Below, in pieces: positions 41,928-50,530 of a DNA stretch of 64,000 bases. Source of the DNA: Streptomyces griseomycini (GTDB lineage: Bacteria > Actinomycetota > Actinomycetes > Streptomycetales > Streptomycetaceae); assembly GCF_014203535.1 (NCBI RefSeq), contig NZ_JACHJI010000006.1, forward strand, positions 434,001-498,000, in the 5' to 3' direction. A program made the translations under genes and the position numbers. Position 1 is the stretch's first letter, and the number at the start of each line of letters is the position of its first letter. A model generated the notes under the pieces. That model made no database searches and was not told where the DNA came from. It saw nothing but the letters and a program-made list of their open reading frames with translations.

Positions 41928-42740
41928 CGGTACGGCGTCCTCGTCCCGTACCGGCCGCGCACCGCGGACGAAGTCCCGCAGGGCCGTGCCGTGTTCCACC
42001 CGGGCGGGGAAGGCGTCGGCCGCGGTGAGCCGGGCCAGGGCGGCGGTGTCGAGGGGGCGGTGCGCGGCGGCCAGCACCGCGTTGCCGAACCGCCGCCCGC
42101 GCAGCACGCCCGGTTCGGCGATGAGCACCAGCTCCTCGAACTCCGTGGCGAGCGTGGCGAGCTGCGAGCGCAGGAAGGCGAACGGGGCCGCGTCCGGGAG
42201 GTTGGCGAGGTACGCCCCGCCGTCCCGCAGGACCCGCGCCGCCTCACGGACGTAGGTGACGGAGGTGAGGTGCGCCGGGACCCGTGAGCCGCCGAAGACG
42301 TCGGCGACCAGGACGTCCGCCGAGTCCGCGGGCGCGGCCTCCAGCCAGGCGCGGGCGTCCGCCGCGTGCAGCGCGACGCGGGCGCCCTCGGGCAGCGGCA
42401 GGTGCTCGGCGACCAGCTCCAGCAGGGCCCGGTCGGCCTCGACGACGTCCTGCCGGGAGCCGGGCCGGGTGGCGGCCAGGTAGCGGGGCAGGGTGAGCGC
42501 GCCGCCGCCCAGGTGCAGCACGTCCAGCGGGCGTCCCGGCTCGGCGAGGGTGTCCAGGACGTGTCCGAGCCGCCGGGCGTACTCGAACTCCAGGTGGGTC
42601 GGCTCGTCCAGGTCGACGTACGACTGCGGCGCCCCGTCGACCGTCAGCAGCCAGGCTCGCTCCCGGTCGACGTCGGGCATCAGCTTGGCGGTGCCGTGAT
42701 CGACGGCGCGGGTCACGGGAAGGGGCTCGGGCTCGTGCAC
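41889..42740 (-). CDS. Spermidine-synthase-like SAM-dependent protein
   Basis: 283 aa Rossmann fold: glycine loop LDVLHLGGGALTLPRYLA, acidic residue VVEADRALLELV, and ADVLVADVFGGSRVPAHLTS. It resembles the spermine/spermidine synthase domain of fused-type proteins. The D(D/E)xxYxE polyamine site is not obvious, so it may be a methyltransferase. Residues 1-60 (TAKLMPDVDRERAWLLTVDGAPQSYVDLDEP) match the N-terminal tetramer region of spermidine synthases. The stop lies inside the MFS gene. Confidence 0.8.
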   Translation of the reverse strand: MHEPEPLPVTRAVDHGTAKLMPDVDRERAWLLTVDGAPQSYVDLDEPTHLEFEYARRLGHVLDTLAEPGRPLDVLHLGGGALTLPRYLAATRPGSRQDVVEADRALLELVAEHLPLPEGARVALHAADARAWLEAAPADSADVLVADVFGGSRVPAHLTSVTYVREAARVLRDGGAYLANLPDAAPFAFLRSQLATLATEFEELVLIAEPGVLRGRRFGNAVLAAAHRPLDTAALARLTAADAFPARVEHGTALRDFVRGARPVRDEDAVPSPEPPDGAFGIG

Positions 42741-42845
42741 GGGCCCATTCTGCCGGGACGCGCGCCGGCGGGTTCACGCCCGGGTGCGGGCGGCGCGCAG
42801 CTCCTCGGCGGCGGGCCGGCCCACCGCGGCGCGGTCCCGTGACGG

Positions 42846-42884
42846 CCGGGCCGGGACCCGCCCCCCGGACGGGTCCCGGCCCGG
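42846..42884 (-). terminator. tuf3 terminator
   Basis: A 15-bp perfect stem (42846-42860 with 42870-42884, 9-nt loop) lies six bases beyond the EF-Tu stop. Confidence 0.8.
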
Positions 42885-42890
42885 GCCGGT

Positions 42891-44060
42891 TCAGTCCACC
42901 GCTGTCACCGTGCCGGCCCCGACCGTCCGCCCGCCCTCACGGACGGCGAAGCCGAGCCCGGGCTCCAGCGGCACCTCTCGCCCCAGTTCCACGGTCATGG
43001 TGACCGTGTCCCCGGGCCGGGCGACGGCCGCCTCGCCGAGGTCGACGTCGCCGACCACGTCCGCGGTGCGGATGTAGAACTGCGGCCGGTAGCCGGTCGA
43101 CACCGGGGTCGTGCGGCCGCCCTCGCGGGCCGACAGCACGTACACCTGCGCCGTGAAGCGCCGGCTCGGCACCACGCTGCCCGGCGCGGCCACCACGTGC
43201 CCGCGGCGCACCGCGTCGCGCGGCACCCCGCGCAGCAGCAGCGCCACGTTGTCCCCGGCCTGCGCCTCCGCCATGGGCTTGCCGAAGGTCTCGAGGCCGG
43301 TCACGACGGTCTCCACCCCGGCGCCGAGCACCTCGACCCGGTCGCCCACGCGGATCGTGCCGCGCTCCACCGCGCCGGTCACCACGGTGCCCCGGCCGGT
43401 GATGGTGAGCACGTTCTCCACCGGCAGCAGGAACGGCGCGTCCAGGTACCGCTCGGGCATGGGCACATAGGTGTCCACCGCGTCGAGCAGCGCGTCGATC
43501 GACGCGGTCCAGCGCGGGTCGCCCTCCAGGGCCTTCAGCCCGGAGACCCGGACGACGGGCGCGGAGTCACCGCCGTAGCCGTGCGCGGACAGCAGGTCGC
43601 GGACCTCCAGCTCGACCAGGTCGGTGAGCTCCTCGTCGCCCGCGTCGGCCTTGTTGAGGGCGACGACGATGTGGTCGACGCCCACCTGACGGGCGAGCAG
43701 GACGTGCTCGGCGGTCTGCGGCATGATCCCGTCGAGCGCGGAGACGACGAGGATCGCCCCGTCGAGCTGCGCGGCGCCGGTGACCATGTTCTTGACGTAG
43801 TCGGCGTGGCCGGGCATGTCGACGTGCGCGTAGTGCCGGGTGTCGGTCTCGTACTCGACGTGCGCGATGTTGATGGTGATGCCGCGCGCCGCCTCCTCGG
43901 GCGCCCGGTCGATGCGGTCGAACGGCACGAAACTGCCGCTGCCGCGCGCGGCGAGGACCTTGGTGATGGCGGCGGTCAGGGTGGTCTTGCCGTGGTCGAC
44001 GTGGCCCATCGTGCCGATGTTCAGATGCGGTTTGGTGCGGACGTACGCCGTCTTGGACAT
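42891..44060 (-). CDS. tuf3: Elongation factor Tu, divergent third copy
   Basis: 389 aa, three EF-Tu domains. G1 GHVDHGKT, G3 DMPGH, G4 NKAD are present, and [19 protein letters not shown] lies in domain III. The usual DCPGH and NKCD cysteines are Met and Ala here and the whole protein has no cysteine. The gene stands alone with its own terminator and is not in an rpsL-fusA operon, as for the tuf3 genes of S. coelicolor and S. ramocissimus, whose products are diverged and conditionally expressed. It delivers aminoacyl-tRNA in a stress role presumably. GAGGTACC precedes the ATG. Confidence 0.92.
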   Translation of the reverse strand: MSKTAYVRTKPHLNIGTMGHVDHGKTTLTAAITKVLAARGSGSFVPFDRIDRAPEEAARGITINIAHVEYETDTRHYAHVDMPGHADYVKNMVTGAAQLDGAILVVSALDGIMPQTAEHVLLARQVGVDHIVVALNKADAGDEELTDLVELEVRDLLSAHGYGGDSAPVVRVSGLKALEGDPRWTASIDALLDAVDTYVPMPERYLDAPFLLPVENVLTITGRGTVVTGAVERGTIRVGDRVEVLGAGVETVVTGLETFGKPMAEAQAGDNVALLLRGVPRDAVRRGHVVAAPGSVVPSRRFTAQVYVLSAREGGRTTPVSTGYRPQFYIRTADVVGDVDLGEAAVARPGDTVTMTVELGREVPLEPGLGFAVREGGRTVGAGTVTAVD

Positions 44061-44156
44061 GGCGGTACCTCGAAGCCTCTCGGTGAATGGCGCGTGATCG
44101 CCCCGCCGCGCGGCGGATGCCGCGGACGGCGGGACGGGGACCCCCGGGAAGGTGCC

Positions 44157-44199
44157 GACCCTCCCCCTGCGGGGTCCGCCGGACGATCCGGGGAGGGTC
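44157..44199 (-). terminator. Hairpin following the tiny ORF (or alkD)
   Basis: GACCCTCCCC (44157-44166) pairs with GGGGAGGGTC (44190-44199). It overlaps the stop codon of the possible small gene and lies 163 bp downstream of the alkD stop. Confidence 0.6.
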
Positions 44200-44299
44200 A
44201 GCTTCGGGCGCCGTCGACGGCGGCCGGGAACGTGGGAACGGCAGCCTTCGGGGCATCCGCGGGGGCGGATGCAGCGAGGTGGAAGGCGTACCGGAACAT
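44198..44299 (-). CDS. Possible 33-aa leaderless small protein
   Basis: A short frame begins [20 protein letters not shown] and ends at TGA 44198-44200 exactly at a strong hairpin. A plausible promoter fits: TTCGAC, 18-bp spacer, GATGAT (44312-44307), then seven bases to ATG 44299. In-frame ATG 44311 would make it 37 aa. Third positions are mostly G or C, as in real genes here. Not recognised; it could be a peptide or chance. Confidence 0.35.
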   Translation of the reverse strand: MFRYAFHLAASAPADAPKAAVPTFPAAVDGARS

Positions 44300-44361
44300 G
44301 GCGTCGATCATCGCCGACGATCCGCCCGGCGTCGAATGGTTTTCGGAGCCGGACCGGGTCG

Positions 44362-45102
44362 CTACGCGCCGATGTTCCTCAGCGCCTCCCGCACCGACAG
44401 CGGCGCGAACCGCCCTCGTTCCCGTGCCAGGAAGGCCCGTACGGCGTCGGGGTCGGTCTTGGCGTACTCGCGCAGGCACCAGCCGATGGCCTTGCGGACG
44501 AAGAAGTCCGGGTGCCCGGACTGGCGCCGGCAGTAGTCGAACAGGCGCCCGGTGTCGGTGCGCTCCTTGAAGCGCAGCTGGTGGAGCAGGGCGGTGCGGA
44601 CGAGCCACCGGTCGTCGGCGCCGCTCCAGTCGTCCATGTCCGCCGTGAGCTCCGGACCGGCGGCGACGAGCGCGCCGACGACGTGCGCGGCGAGCAGGTC
44701 GACGGTGTCCCACCACGGGGCGGTGGTGACGAGGTGCCGGGCGACGGGCAGGAATCCGGAGGAGCAGTGGCGCACGTGGCGGCGCAGGTAGTCCACGGCG
44801 AAGTACTGGTACTCGCGCTCGGGCAGCGCCCAGCAGCGCAGGGCGATCGCGGTGCAGTCGGCCTCGCCGGGGCGGGGCAGACCGTCGACGACGGTGCGGG
44901 ACAGGGCCCTGCGGACCGGCGTGGTCAGGCCCAGGAAGGGCGCCACGTCCTTCATGTACGCCCGCATGGCCACGGCCCGCTGCGGATCTGCGGCGGGCCC
45001 GTAGGCGGCGGTGAGCCGCTGCAGCACGGCGTCCGCGAGCGGACTGTCCGGCGCCTGCGGACCGTCCGGCGCCTGGGGTGTCGGGGCCTTCGTGACGCGC
45101 AT
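44362..45102 (-). CDS. DNA alkylation repair protein (AlkC/AlkD-like HEAT-repeat glycosylase)
   Basis: 246 aa all-helical ALK/HEAT-like protein. The block [69 protein letters not shown] is characteristic of AlkD-type DNA glycosylases that excise 3- and 7-alkylpurines. The conserved WD-T-D and R residues in WWDTVD are visible. ATG 45102 is preceded by TAGGGT at seven bases, so leaderless translation is likely and the GTG at 45111 is not used. It diverges from the TVP38 gene. Confidence 0.9.
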   Translation of the reverse strand: MRVTKAPTPQAPDGPQAPDSPLADAVLQRLTAAYGPAADPQRAVAMRAYMKDVAPFLGLTTPVRRALSRTVVDGLPRPGEADCTAIALRCWALPEREYQYFAVDYLRRHVRHCSSGFLPVARHLVTTAPWWDTVDLLAAHVVGALVAAGPELTADMDDWSGADDRWLVRTALLHQLRFKERTDTGRLFDYCRRQSGHPDFFVRKAIGWCLREYAKTDPDAVRAFLARERGRFAPLSVREALRNIGA

Positions 45103-45109
45103 GAGACGC

Positions 45110-45115
45110 ACCCTA
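45110..45115 (-). promoter_or_regulatory. -10 box TAGGGT, leaderless alkD-like gene
   Basis: TAGGGT (45115-45110 on the minus strand) ends seven bases before ATG 45102. Confidence 0.5.
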
Positions 45116-45139
45116 CGGCGATCACACGCATTTGTCGGT

Positions 45140-45145
45140 TAGTGT
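45140..45145 (+). promoter_or_regulatory. -10 box TAGTGT, leaderless TVP38 gene
   Basis: TAGTGT ends six bases before ATG 45152. The divergent alkD promoter lies only 25 bp away. Confidence 0.5.
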
Positions 45146-45151
45146 CACCGG

Positions 45152-45955
45152 ATGCTCGATGCCACCAACCGCTCTGGGGGCACCGCCACGGCCCCTCCCC
45201 GGGCCACCGCCACGGACCTCGCGGTCGCCGTCCCCACGGCCGCGCCCCCGTCCGCTCCTCCGCCCGCCGTCGCCGCGACGGGTGTCGCCGCCCGCTGTGC
45301 CAGAGTCCTGCTGTCGCCGTGGTCACGGCTGTCCCTGCTCGTCGTGCTGCTCGTCTCCGCGGCGTCGACGATGCTGCTCCTCGAGCCGCAGCGGCTGCTG
45401 ACCGACGGCTGGCCGGCGCAGCTCGGCGGGGCCGCGGCGGTGGTGGCGTACGCGGTGGCCTACGGGGTGTGCACGGTGGCGTTCGTGCCGCGTCCGCTGC
45501 TGAACCTCGCCGCGGGCGCGCTGTTCGGCTCCCAGCTGGGTCTGGGTGCCGCGCTGGGCGGCACGGTGCTCGGCGCCGGGCTGGCCTTCTGCCTGGGGCG
45601 GGCGCTCGGCCAGGACGCGCTGCGTCCGCTGCTGCGCGGACGCTGGCTGAAGGCCGCGGACCGCCAGCTGAGCCGGCACGGCTTCCGCTCCGTGCTGGCG
45701 GCCCGGCTGTTCCCGGGCATCCCGTTCGCCGCCTCGAACTACTGCGCCGCCGTCTCCCGCATGGGCCTGCTGCCGTTCCTGCTGGCGACGGCGCTCGGTT
45801 CGATCCCGAACACCGCCGCCTACGCCGTGGCCGGCGCCCGCGCCTCGACGCCGACCTCCCCGGCCTTCCTGCTCGCGCTGGCCTGCATCGCCGTACCGGG
45901 CCTGGCGGGCGCGGCGGTGGCGTGGCGCAGGCGGCATCAGCTGCGCGGGCGCTGA
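45152..45955 (+). CDS. TVP38/TMEM64 (SNARE-associated/DedA-like) membrane protein
   Basis: 267 aa with a 45-residue Pro/Ala-rich cytosolic N terminus and about five hydrophobic helices. The family block VPRPLLNLAAGALFGSQLGLGAALGGTVLGAG, and then RLFPGIPFAASNYCAAVSRM (with the conserved Phe-Pro and Asn), is typical of DedA/VTT proteins implicated in lipid translocation and envelope integrity. The substrate is not known. It stands alone with a leaderless-type promoter. Confidence 0.87.
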   Translation: MLDATNRSGGTATAPPRATATDLAVAVPTAAPPSAPPPAVAATGVAARCARVLLSPWSRLSLLVVLLVSAASTMLLLEPQRLLTDGWPAQLGGAAAVVAYAVAYGVCTVAFVPRPLLNLAAGALFGSQLGLGAALGGTVLGAGLAFCLGRALGQDALRPLLRGRWLKAADRQLSRHGFRSVLAARLFPGIPFAASNYCAAVSRMGLLPFLLATALGSIPNTAAYAVAGARASTPTSPAFLLALACIAVPGLAGAAVAWRRRHQLRGR

Positions 45956-45962
45956 CGGCCCG

Positions 45963-47132
45963 TCACACCGATTCTAGGATCATCGCGTTGGCGAGTCCGC
46001 CCGCCTCGCACATGGTCTGCAGGGCGTACCGCGCGCCGCGTTCGCGCATCGCGTGGACCAGGGTCGTGGTCAGCCGGGTGCCGCTGGCGCCCAGCGGGTG
46101 GCCGAGGGCGACGGCGCCGCCGTGCACGTTGACCTTGGCGAGGTCGGCTCCGGTCTCCTGCTGCCAGGCCAGGACCACGCTCGAGAACGCCTCGTTGACC
46201 TCGAACAGGTCGATGTCGTCGAGCGACAGGGAGGCCCGGCGCAGCACCTTCTCGGTCGCCGGGACGACACCGGTGAGCATCAGCAGCGGGTCGGAGCCGG
46301 TGACCGCGAAGCTGTGCAGCCGGGCGAGCGGCCGCAGCCCGAGCCGGGCCGCGGTCTCGCCGGAGGCGATGAGCACGGCGGAGGCGCCGTCGTTGAGCGG
46401 GCTGGCGTTGCCCGCGGTGACGTTCCACTCGATCTGCGGGAAGCGCTCGGCGAGGACCGGGTCGTGGTAGGCGGGCCTCAGGCCGGCCAGGGTCTCGGTG
46501 GTGCTGCCCGGCCGGACGCACTCGTCGCGGGTCACCCCCTCCAGGGGCGCGACCTCGGCGTCGAACAGACCGGCGTCCCACGCCGCGGCGGCCTTGCGGT
46601 GCGAGGAGACGGCGAAGGCGTCCATCCGCTCGCGGGTGATCGACCACTTCGCGGCGATGAGCTCGGCGCTGATGCCCTGCGGGACGAGCCCGTCCGGATA
46701 GCGCCCGGCGACTCCGGGGCCGAACGGGTCCTTGCCGGGAGGGACGTTGGACCACATCGGCACCCGGCTCATGGACTCCACCCCGCAGGCGACGACGAGG
46801 TCGTACGCGCCGGAGACGACGCCCTGTGCCGCGAAGTGCACGGCCTGCTGGGAGGAGCCGCACTGGCGGTCCACGGTGGTCGCCGGCACCGACTCGGGCA
46901 GGCCGGCGGACAGCACGGCGTAACGCGTGGTGTTCATGGCCTGCTCGCCGACCTGGTCGACGGTTCCCCCGATGACGTCGTCGATCAGTTCCGGGTCGAC
47001 GCCGGACCGCTCGACGAGGGTGCGCAGGGTGTGGGCGAGGAGCTCGACGGGGTGGACGTGGGCGAGGGCGCCGCCCGGCTTTCCCTTGCCGATGGGGGTG
47101 CGTACGGCTTCGACGACGACTGCGTCACGCAT
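45963..47132 (-). CDS. Acetyl-CoA acetyltransferase (thiolase)
   Basis: 389 aa thiolase with the acyl-accepting Cys in VDRQCGSSQQA, the His motif GGAVALGHPLGASGTR, NEAF in FEVNEAFSSV, and the C-terminal CEAGGLANA Cys-Gly. It carries out thiolysis or condensation in fatty-acid or butyryl-CoA metabolism. ATG 47132 has GGAGG upstream. It shares a 126-bp divergent region with an HxlR repressor, so it probably responds to that regulator. Confidence 0.93.
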   Translation of the reverse strand: MRDAVVVEAVRTPIGKGKPGGALAHVHPVELLAHTLRTLVERSGVDPELIDDVIGGTVDQVGEQAMNTTRYAVLSAGLPESVPATTVDRQCGSSQQAVHFAAQGVVSGAYDLVVACGVESMSRVPMWSNVPPGKDPFGPGVAGRYPDGLVPQGISAELIAAKWSITRERMDAFAVSSHRKAAAAWDAGLFDAEVAPLEGVTRDECVRPGSTTETLAGLRPAYHDPVLAERFPQIEWNVTAGNASPLNDGASAVLIASGETAARLGLRPLARLHSFAVTGSDPLLMLTGVVPATEKVLRRASLSLDDIDLFEVNEAFSSVVLAWQQETGADLAKVNVHGGAVALGHPLGASGTRLTTTLVHAMRERGARYALQTMCEAGGLANAMILESV

Positions 47133-47187
47133 GGTGCGGCCTCCTCGGTCTCCTCGGCCACCCGGGCGGCGACCGGGACGATTACCA

Positions 47188-47226
47188 GTGAGTAGGAAAT
47201 CCGAACTCACCTTAGCGCGGTGAGTT
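47188..47226. promoter_or_regulatory. HxlR-type operator between thiolase and hxlR genes
   Basis: GTGAGT (47188-47193) and ACTCAC (47205-47210) form an inverted repeat with an 11-bp spacer. A further half-site, GGTGAGTT, lies at 47219-47226, about one turn further on, upstream of the hxlR -10. Confidence 0.6.
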
Positions 47227-47245
47227 GGAAAAACAAACCCTCCCC

Positions 47246-47251
47246 TAGACT
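47246..47251 (+). promoter_or_regulatory. -10 box TAGACT, leaderless hxlR
   Basis: TAGACT ends seven bases before ATG 47259; no ribosome site lies between. Confidence 0.55.
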
Positions 47252-47258
47252 TGGCCGT

Positions 47259-47729
47259 ATGGCCGCCTCCAAAGACCCGCGCCCCTGCTCGATCGCCGAC
47301 ACCCTGGCCCTCGTCGGCGAGAAGTACTCCCTGCTCGTGCTGCGCGAGGTGTGCCTCGGCAACGGCCGTTTCGACCAGCTGGTGCGCAACATCGGGGCTC
47401 CGCGCGACATCCTGGCCACGCGGCTGAAGCGGCTGGTCGACGCCGGGATCCTGACCAAGCGTCCCTACAGCGAACGCCCGCAGCGCTTCGAGTACCGCCC
47501 CACCCGGGCGGGGCTGGAGCTGGAGCCCGTGCTGCTGATCCTGAAGGAGTGGGGCGACCGCCATCTGCGCCAGGGCAGCGACCTGCCCATGGCGCTCGAG
47601 CACGCCTGCGGCGACGAGCTCGTCCCGGTCGTCACCTGCCGGGCCTGTGGCGACCGGGTGCGCCACGAGGACCTGACGCCCCGTCCGCAGACCCCGGGGT
47701 GGACGGTGAGCGGCCCGACGGCGGCCTGA
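47259..47729 (+). CDS. HxlR-family regulator
   Basis: 156 aa winged-helix of HxlR type (about 9-105; LALVGEKYSLLVLREVCLGN, RFDQLVRNIGAPRDILATRLKRL, GLELEPVLLILKEWGDRHL). A C-terminal extension has two CxxC-like groups (VVTCRACGDRVRHED), a possible zinc knuckle or redox sensor, that most short HxlR proteins lack. ATG 47259 fits the upstream -10. The divergent thiolase is the likely target. A 9-bp stem terminator follows. Confidence 0.88.
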   Translation: MAASKDPRPCSIADTLALVGEKYSLLVLREVCLGNGRFDQLVRNIGAPRDILATRLKRLVDAGILTKRPYSERPQRFEYRPTRAGLELEPVLLILKEWGDRHLRQGSDLPMALEHACGDELVPVVTCRACGDRVRHEDLTPRPQTPGWTVSGPTAA

Positions 47730-47745
47730 GCCGCCGCCGTCCGGA

Positions 47746-47766
47746 GCCCGCCGGACCCCGGCGGGC
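47746..47766 (+). terminator. hxlR terminator
   Basis: A 9-bp GC stem (47746-47754 with 47758-47766) with a 3-nt loop lies 16 bp beyond the stop. Confidence 0.6.
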
Positions 47767-47903
47767 CGTGAAACCCCTGTGCCGGATCCGTCATCTTGGG
47801 GCGCTACGCTTCGCCTCGGCGCACCCGATCATCGATCGCCGCACGCCGCGGTCCGGTGTGCCCTTCGCCCGTTGCACGATCGGCACTTGGACTCCGCTAC
47901 CTC

Positions 47904-48779
47904 ATGTCTTGGTTTGAATCCCTCATCCTCGGACTCGTCCAGGGGCTGACCGAGTTCCTCCCCGTCTCCTCCAGCGCGCACCTGCGGCTGACCGCGGCCT
48001 TCTCCGGCTGGGAGGACCCGGGCGCGGCCTTCACCGCGATCACCCAGATCGGCACGGAGACCGCGGTGCTGATCTACTTCCGCAAGGACATCGGGCGGAT
48101 CCTGTCGGCCTGGACCCGCTCGCTGACGAACAAGGAGATGCGCCGGGACCAGGACGCGCGCATGGGCTGGCTCGTCATCGTCGGCTCGATCCCGATCGGC
48201 GTGCTCGGGGTGACGCTCAAGGAACAGATCGAGGGCCCGTTCCGCGATCTGCGGCTCACTGCGGCGATGCTGATCGGCATGGGCGTCGTCCTCGGCATCG
48301 CCGACCGCCTCGCGGCACGGGACGAGAGCGGCGGCCGGCACCGCGCGGCCAAGCAGCGCAAGGAACTCGGGGACCTGACCGTCAAGGACGGCCTGATCTA
48401 CGGCGTCTGCCAGGCCATGGCCCTCATCCCGGGCGTCTCCCGCTCCGGCGCCACCATCAGCGGCGGCCTGTTCATGGGGTACCGGCGCGAGGCCGCGGCC
48501 CGCTACTCCTTCCTGCTCGCCATCCCCGCGGTGCTGGCCTCCGGCCTGTTCGAGCTCAAGGACGCCGCGGAGGGCGGACACGTCTCCTGGGGCCCGACGG
48601 TCTTCGCGACGATCATCGCCTTCGCGGTCGGGTACGCCGTGATCGCCTGGTTCATGAAGTTCATCTCGACCAAGAGCTTCATGCCGTTCGTCTGGTACCG
48701 CATCATCCTGGGAATCGTCATCATCGTGCTGGTCGGCGCGGGTGTGCTGAGTCCCGACGCCGGCGAGCCGGCGCACTGA
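47904..48779 (+). CDS. uppP: Undecaprenyl-diphosphatase
   Basis: 291 aa, about eight transmembrane segments. The family active-site motifs are LVQGLTEFLPVSSSAHL and PGVSRSGATI. It recycles undecaprenyl pyrophosphate to the monophosphate carrier at the membrane for peptidoglycan and teichoic acid synthesis and confers bacitracin tolerance. ATG 47904 begins MSWFESLILG. It is not in an obvious operon; the next gene has its own promoter. Confidence 0.94.
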   Translation: MSWFESLILGLVQGLTEFLPVSSSAHLRLTAAFSGWEDPGAAFTAITQIGTETAVLIYFRKDIGRILSAWTRSLTNKEMRRDQDARMGWLVIVGSIPIGVLGVTLKEQIEGPFRDLRLTAAMLIGMGVVLGIADRLAARDESGGRHRAAKQRKELGDLTVKDGLIYGVCQAMALIPGVSRSGATISGGLFMGYRREAAARYSFLLAIPAVLASGLFELKDAAEGGHVSWGPTVFATIIAFAVGYAVIAWFMKFISTKSFMPFVWYRIILGIVIIVLVGAGVLSPDAGEPAH

Positions 48780-48832
48780 CCGGCCCCCCGGGACGCGTGG
48801 CCGTCCGGTAGCGCGCCGTCAGTGTCCGGCCC

Positions 48833-48838
48833 TAGGCT
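48833..48838 (+). promoter_or_regulatory. -10 box TAGGCT, leaderless 59-aa protein gene
   Basis: TAGGCT ends seven bases before ATG 48846 with no ribosome site, the same arrangement as other leaderless genes in the window. Confidence 0.5.
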
Positions 48839-48845
48839 TGTCCGC

Positions 48846-49025
48846 ATGTCCCCCGATTTAACGACCCCTGGTTCCGTGCGGTCCGCCGCCGAGGTCAACG
48901 AGCAGATCCGCGCACTGTGGCTGCGCGCGGGCGGCTCCCTGTCGGACCGGGAGCGCGAGACGTACGAACTGCTGGTGGTCGAGTGGGCGGCGGCCGTCCG
49001 CGACGAGGTCGTCGAGGCGGCCTGA
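48846..49025 (+). CDS. Small conserved-looking hypothetical protein (59 aa)
   Basis: 59 aa, acidic, predicted two amphipathic helices (AAEVNEQIRALWLRAGG and SDRERETYELLVVEWAAAVRDEVVEAA). Its pattern looks like a short soluble helical hairpin; I do not recognise the family. Good -10 box, no neighbour in operon, convergent with the SDR gene behind it. A real gene by composition and promoter, with unknown function. Confidence 0.7.
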   Translation: MSPDLTTPGSVRSAAEVNEQIRALWLRAGGSLSDRERETYELLVVEWAAAVRDEVVEAA

Positions 49026-49050
49026 CCCTTCCGCTCCCCGGCGGTACGCC

Positions 49051-49791
49051 TCAGCGTCCGCCCGCCACCCGCAGCACCGTCCCCGTGGTGTACGAGGCGT
49101 CCGGCGACATCAGCCACGCCACGGCCGCCGCGACCTCCTCCGCCCGCCCCGCGCGTCGCAGCGGAATCGCCGGCGCCATCCGCCGGACCCGGTCCGGAGC
49201 GCCCATGGCGGCGTGCATCTCCGTGTCGATCAGGCCCGGGGCGACCGCGTTGACGCGGATGCCGTCCGGACCGAGCTCCTTGGCCAGCCCCAGCGTCAGC
49301 GCGTCCACGGCGGCCTTGGTCGCCGCGTAGTGCACGTACTCGTCCGGGCTGCCCAGCGTCGCGGCCCCGGACGAGACGTTCACGATCACTCCCTCGCCCC
49401 GGGGCGTCATGAGCTGCGCGGCCCGCCGCGCGCACAGCAGCGTCCCCATGAGGTTGACGTCCACGACCCGGCGCAGGGTCGCGGTGTCGACCTCGGCGAA
49501 CCGCCCCAGCGGCCCGGTCACCGCCGCGTTGTTCACCAGCCCCGTCACCGGCCCCAGCTCCCGCTCCGCCACCTCGAAGAGCCGCTCGACGTCCGCCTCG
49601 ACGGACGTGTCCGCCCGCACGGTCGCGGCCCGCGCCCCGGCCGCCCGCACGCCCTTCGCCACCTCCTCGGCGGCCGCGGAGTCCCGGACGTAGTTCACCA
49701 CCACGTCGTGTCCCTGAGCCGCGAGCCGCAGACAGGTCGCGGCACCGATCCCCCGGCTGCCGCCGGTGACCACGGTGACGAGACGCTTCAT
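49051..49791 (-). CDS. SDR-family oxidoreductase (FabG-like)
   Basis: 246 aa with TGGSRGIGAAT, NNAAVTG, Ser in IVNVSSGAA, catalytic YAATKAAV and NAVAPGLIDTEM. Classical NAD(P)-dependent short-chain dehydrogenase; the TGGSRGIG loop and R-rich neighbours suggest NADP. It is the last gene read before the DUF4291 gene, 35 bp apart in the same direction and probably co-transcribed. The substrate cannot be assigned. Confidence 0.88.
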   Translation of the reverse strand: MKRLVTVVTGGSRGIGAATCLRLAAQGHDVVVNYVRDSAAAEEVAKGVRAAGARAATVRADTSVEADVERLFEVAERELGPVTGLVNNAAVTGPLGRFAEVDTATLRRVVDVNLMGTLLCARRAAQLMTPRGEGVIVNVSSGAATLGSPDEYVHYAATKAAVDALTLGLAKELGPDGIRVNAVAPGLIDTEMHAAMGAPDRVRRMAPAIPLRRAGRAEEVAAAVAWLMSPDASYTTGTVLRVAGGR

Positions 49792-49826
49792 GAGTTCCTC
49801 CTGACGAAGAGCGGAAACGAAGATCC

Positions 49827-50438
49827 TCAGGCTCGCAGATGTGCGAGCACCTCGTCGTCGAGGGGGTACGGCCGCTCCTCCGGCAGCAACCCGGCCGCAC
49901 GGTCGAGCTCCCCCTCACGCACCAGGCCGCGGATCTCCGTGGCGAGCGGCGTCACGTCCTCGATGCCCACGATCCACTCGTCGGCGTACCGGGCGGCCGC
50001 CTCCCCCGCGAGCCCCAGCTGGAGCGAGCGGTACGGCAGCGGGTCGAGGCGCAGGTCCCGCTCCGGGTCCCACTGCACCCGCGCGGGCGCCCGCCGCAGC
50101 TCCCGTCTCCAGGCGGCCGCGTCGCCGTGCAGGGCGGGGACGTGGTGCGACAGGCACGCGTTCCGCAGGGCCCGGACGAACCCCTCGCGGCTGATCTCCA
50201 CGGCCAGCACGGTCTCCTGGTCCTTCTTCGTGCCCCAGCCGCAGCGGTACATCATCCACAGGAACGACGGCTTGACCCAGGTCATGCGCTCCCGGCTCCA
50301 GGTCGACGGGAAGCGGCCGTCGCGCGCCGCGGCGCGGCCGATCTCCGGCCGGTAGGCCTGGTAGACGGTGACGGTGGACCCGGTGTGGCGGGCACGCACC
50401 TCGAACCTGGGGCGCGTCCCGGTCTGCTGATCGTTCAC
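49827..50438 (-). CDS. DUF4291 family protein
   Basis: 203 aa. The family block VTVYQAYRPEIGRAA and RMTWVKPSFLWMMYRCGWGTKKDQETVLAVEI is unmistakable. No function is established. It is predicted to be a cytosolic single domain. ATG 50438 begins MNDQQTGTRPRFEVRA. It is upstream of the SDR gene in the same orientation. Confidence 0.86.
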   Translation of the reverse strand: MNDQQTGTRPRFEVRARHTGSTVTVYQAYRPEIGRAAARDGRFPSTWSRERMTWVKPSFLWMMYRCGWGTKKDQETVLAVEISREGFVRALRNACLSHHVPALHGDAAAWRRELRRAPARVQWDPERDLRLDPLPYRSLQLGLAGEAAARYADEWIVGIEDVTPLATEIRGLVREGELDRAAGLLPEERPYPLDDEVLAHLRA

Positions 50439-50530
50439 GGCACCCAGCCTCGGCCCCGTCGCACGCGAAGGCCAGCGAATATCCGCGCACGCCCCTTGGC
50501 TCCGCCCGTCGCACGGCCGGCACCGAGCCG

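Larger units (their letters stand above)
44061..44361. other. 301-bp gap between tuf3 and alkD; contains small ORF and hairpin
   Basis: The tuf3 control region (44061-44150) is GC rich with no clear hexamers that I can assign. Beyond it lie a strong hairpin and a possible tiny leaderless gene, listed separately. The rest has no visible gene. Confidence 0.5.

Noticed and set aside
41889-42740. Genuine spermidine synthase
   Set aside because: The Rossmann core fits but the polyamine-binding acidic motif is not evident and no speD is nearby, so I call it only spermidine-synthase-like.
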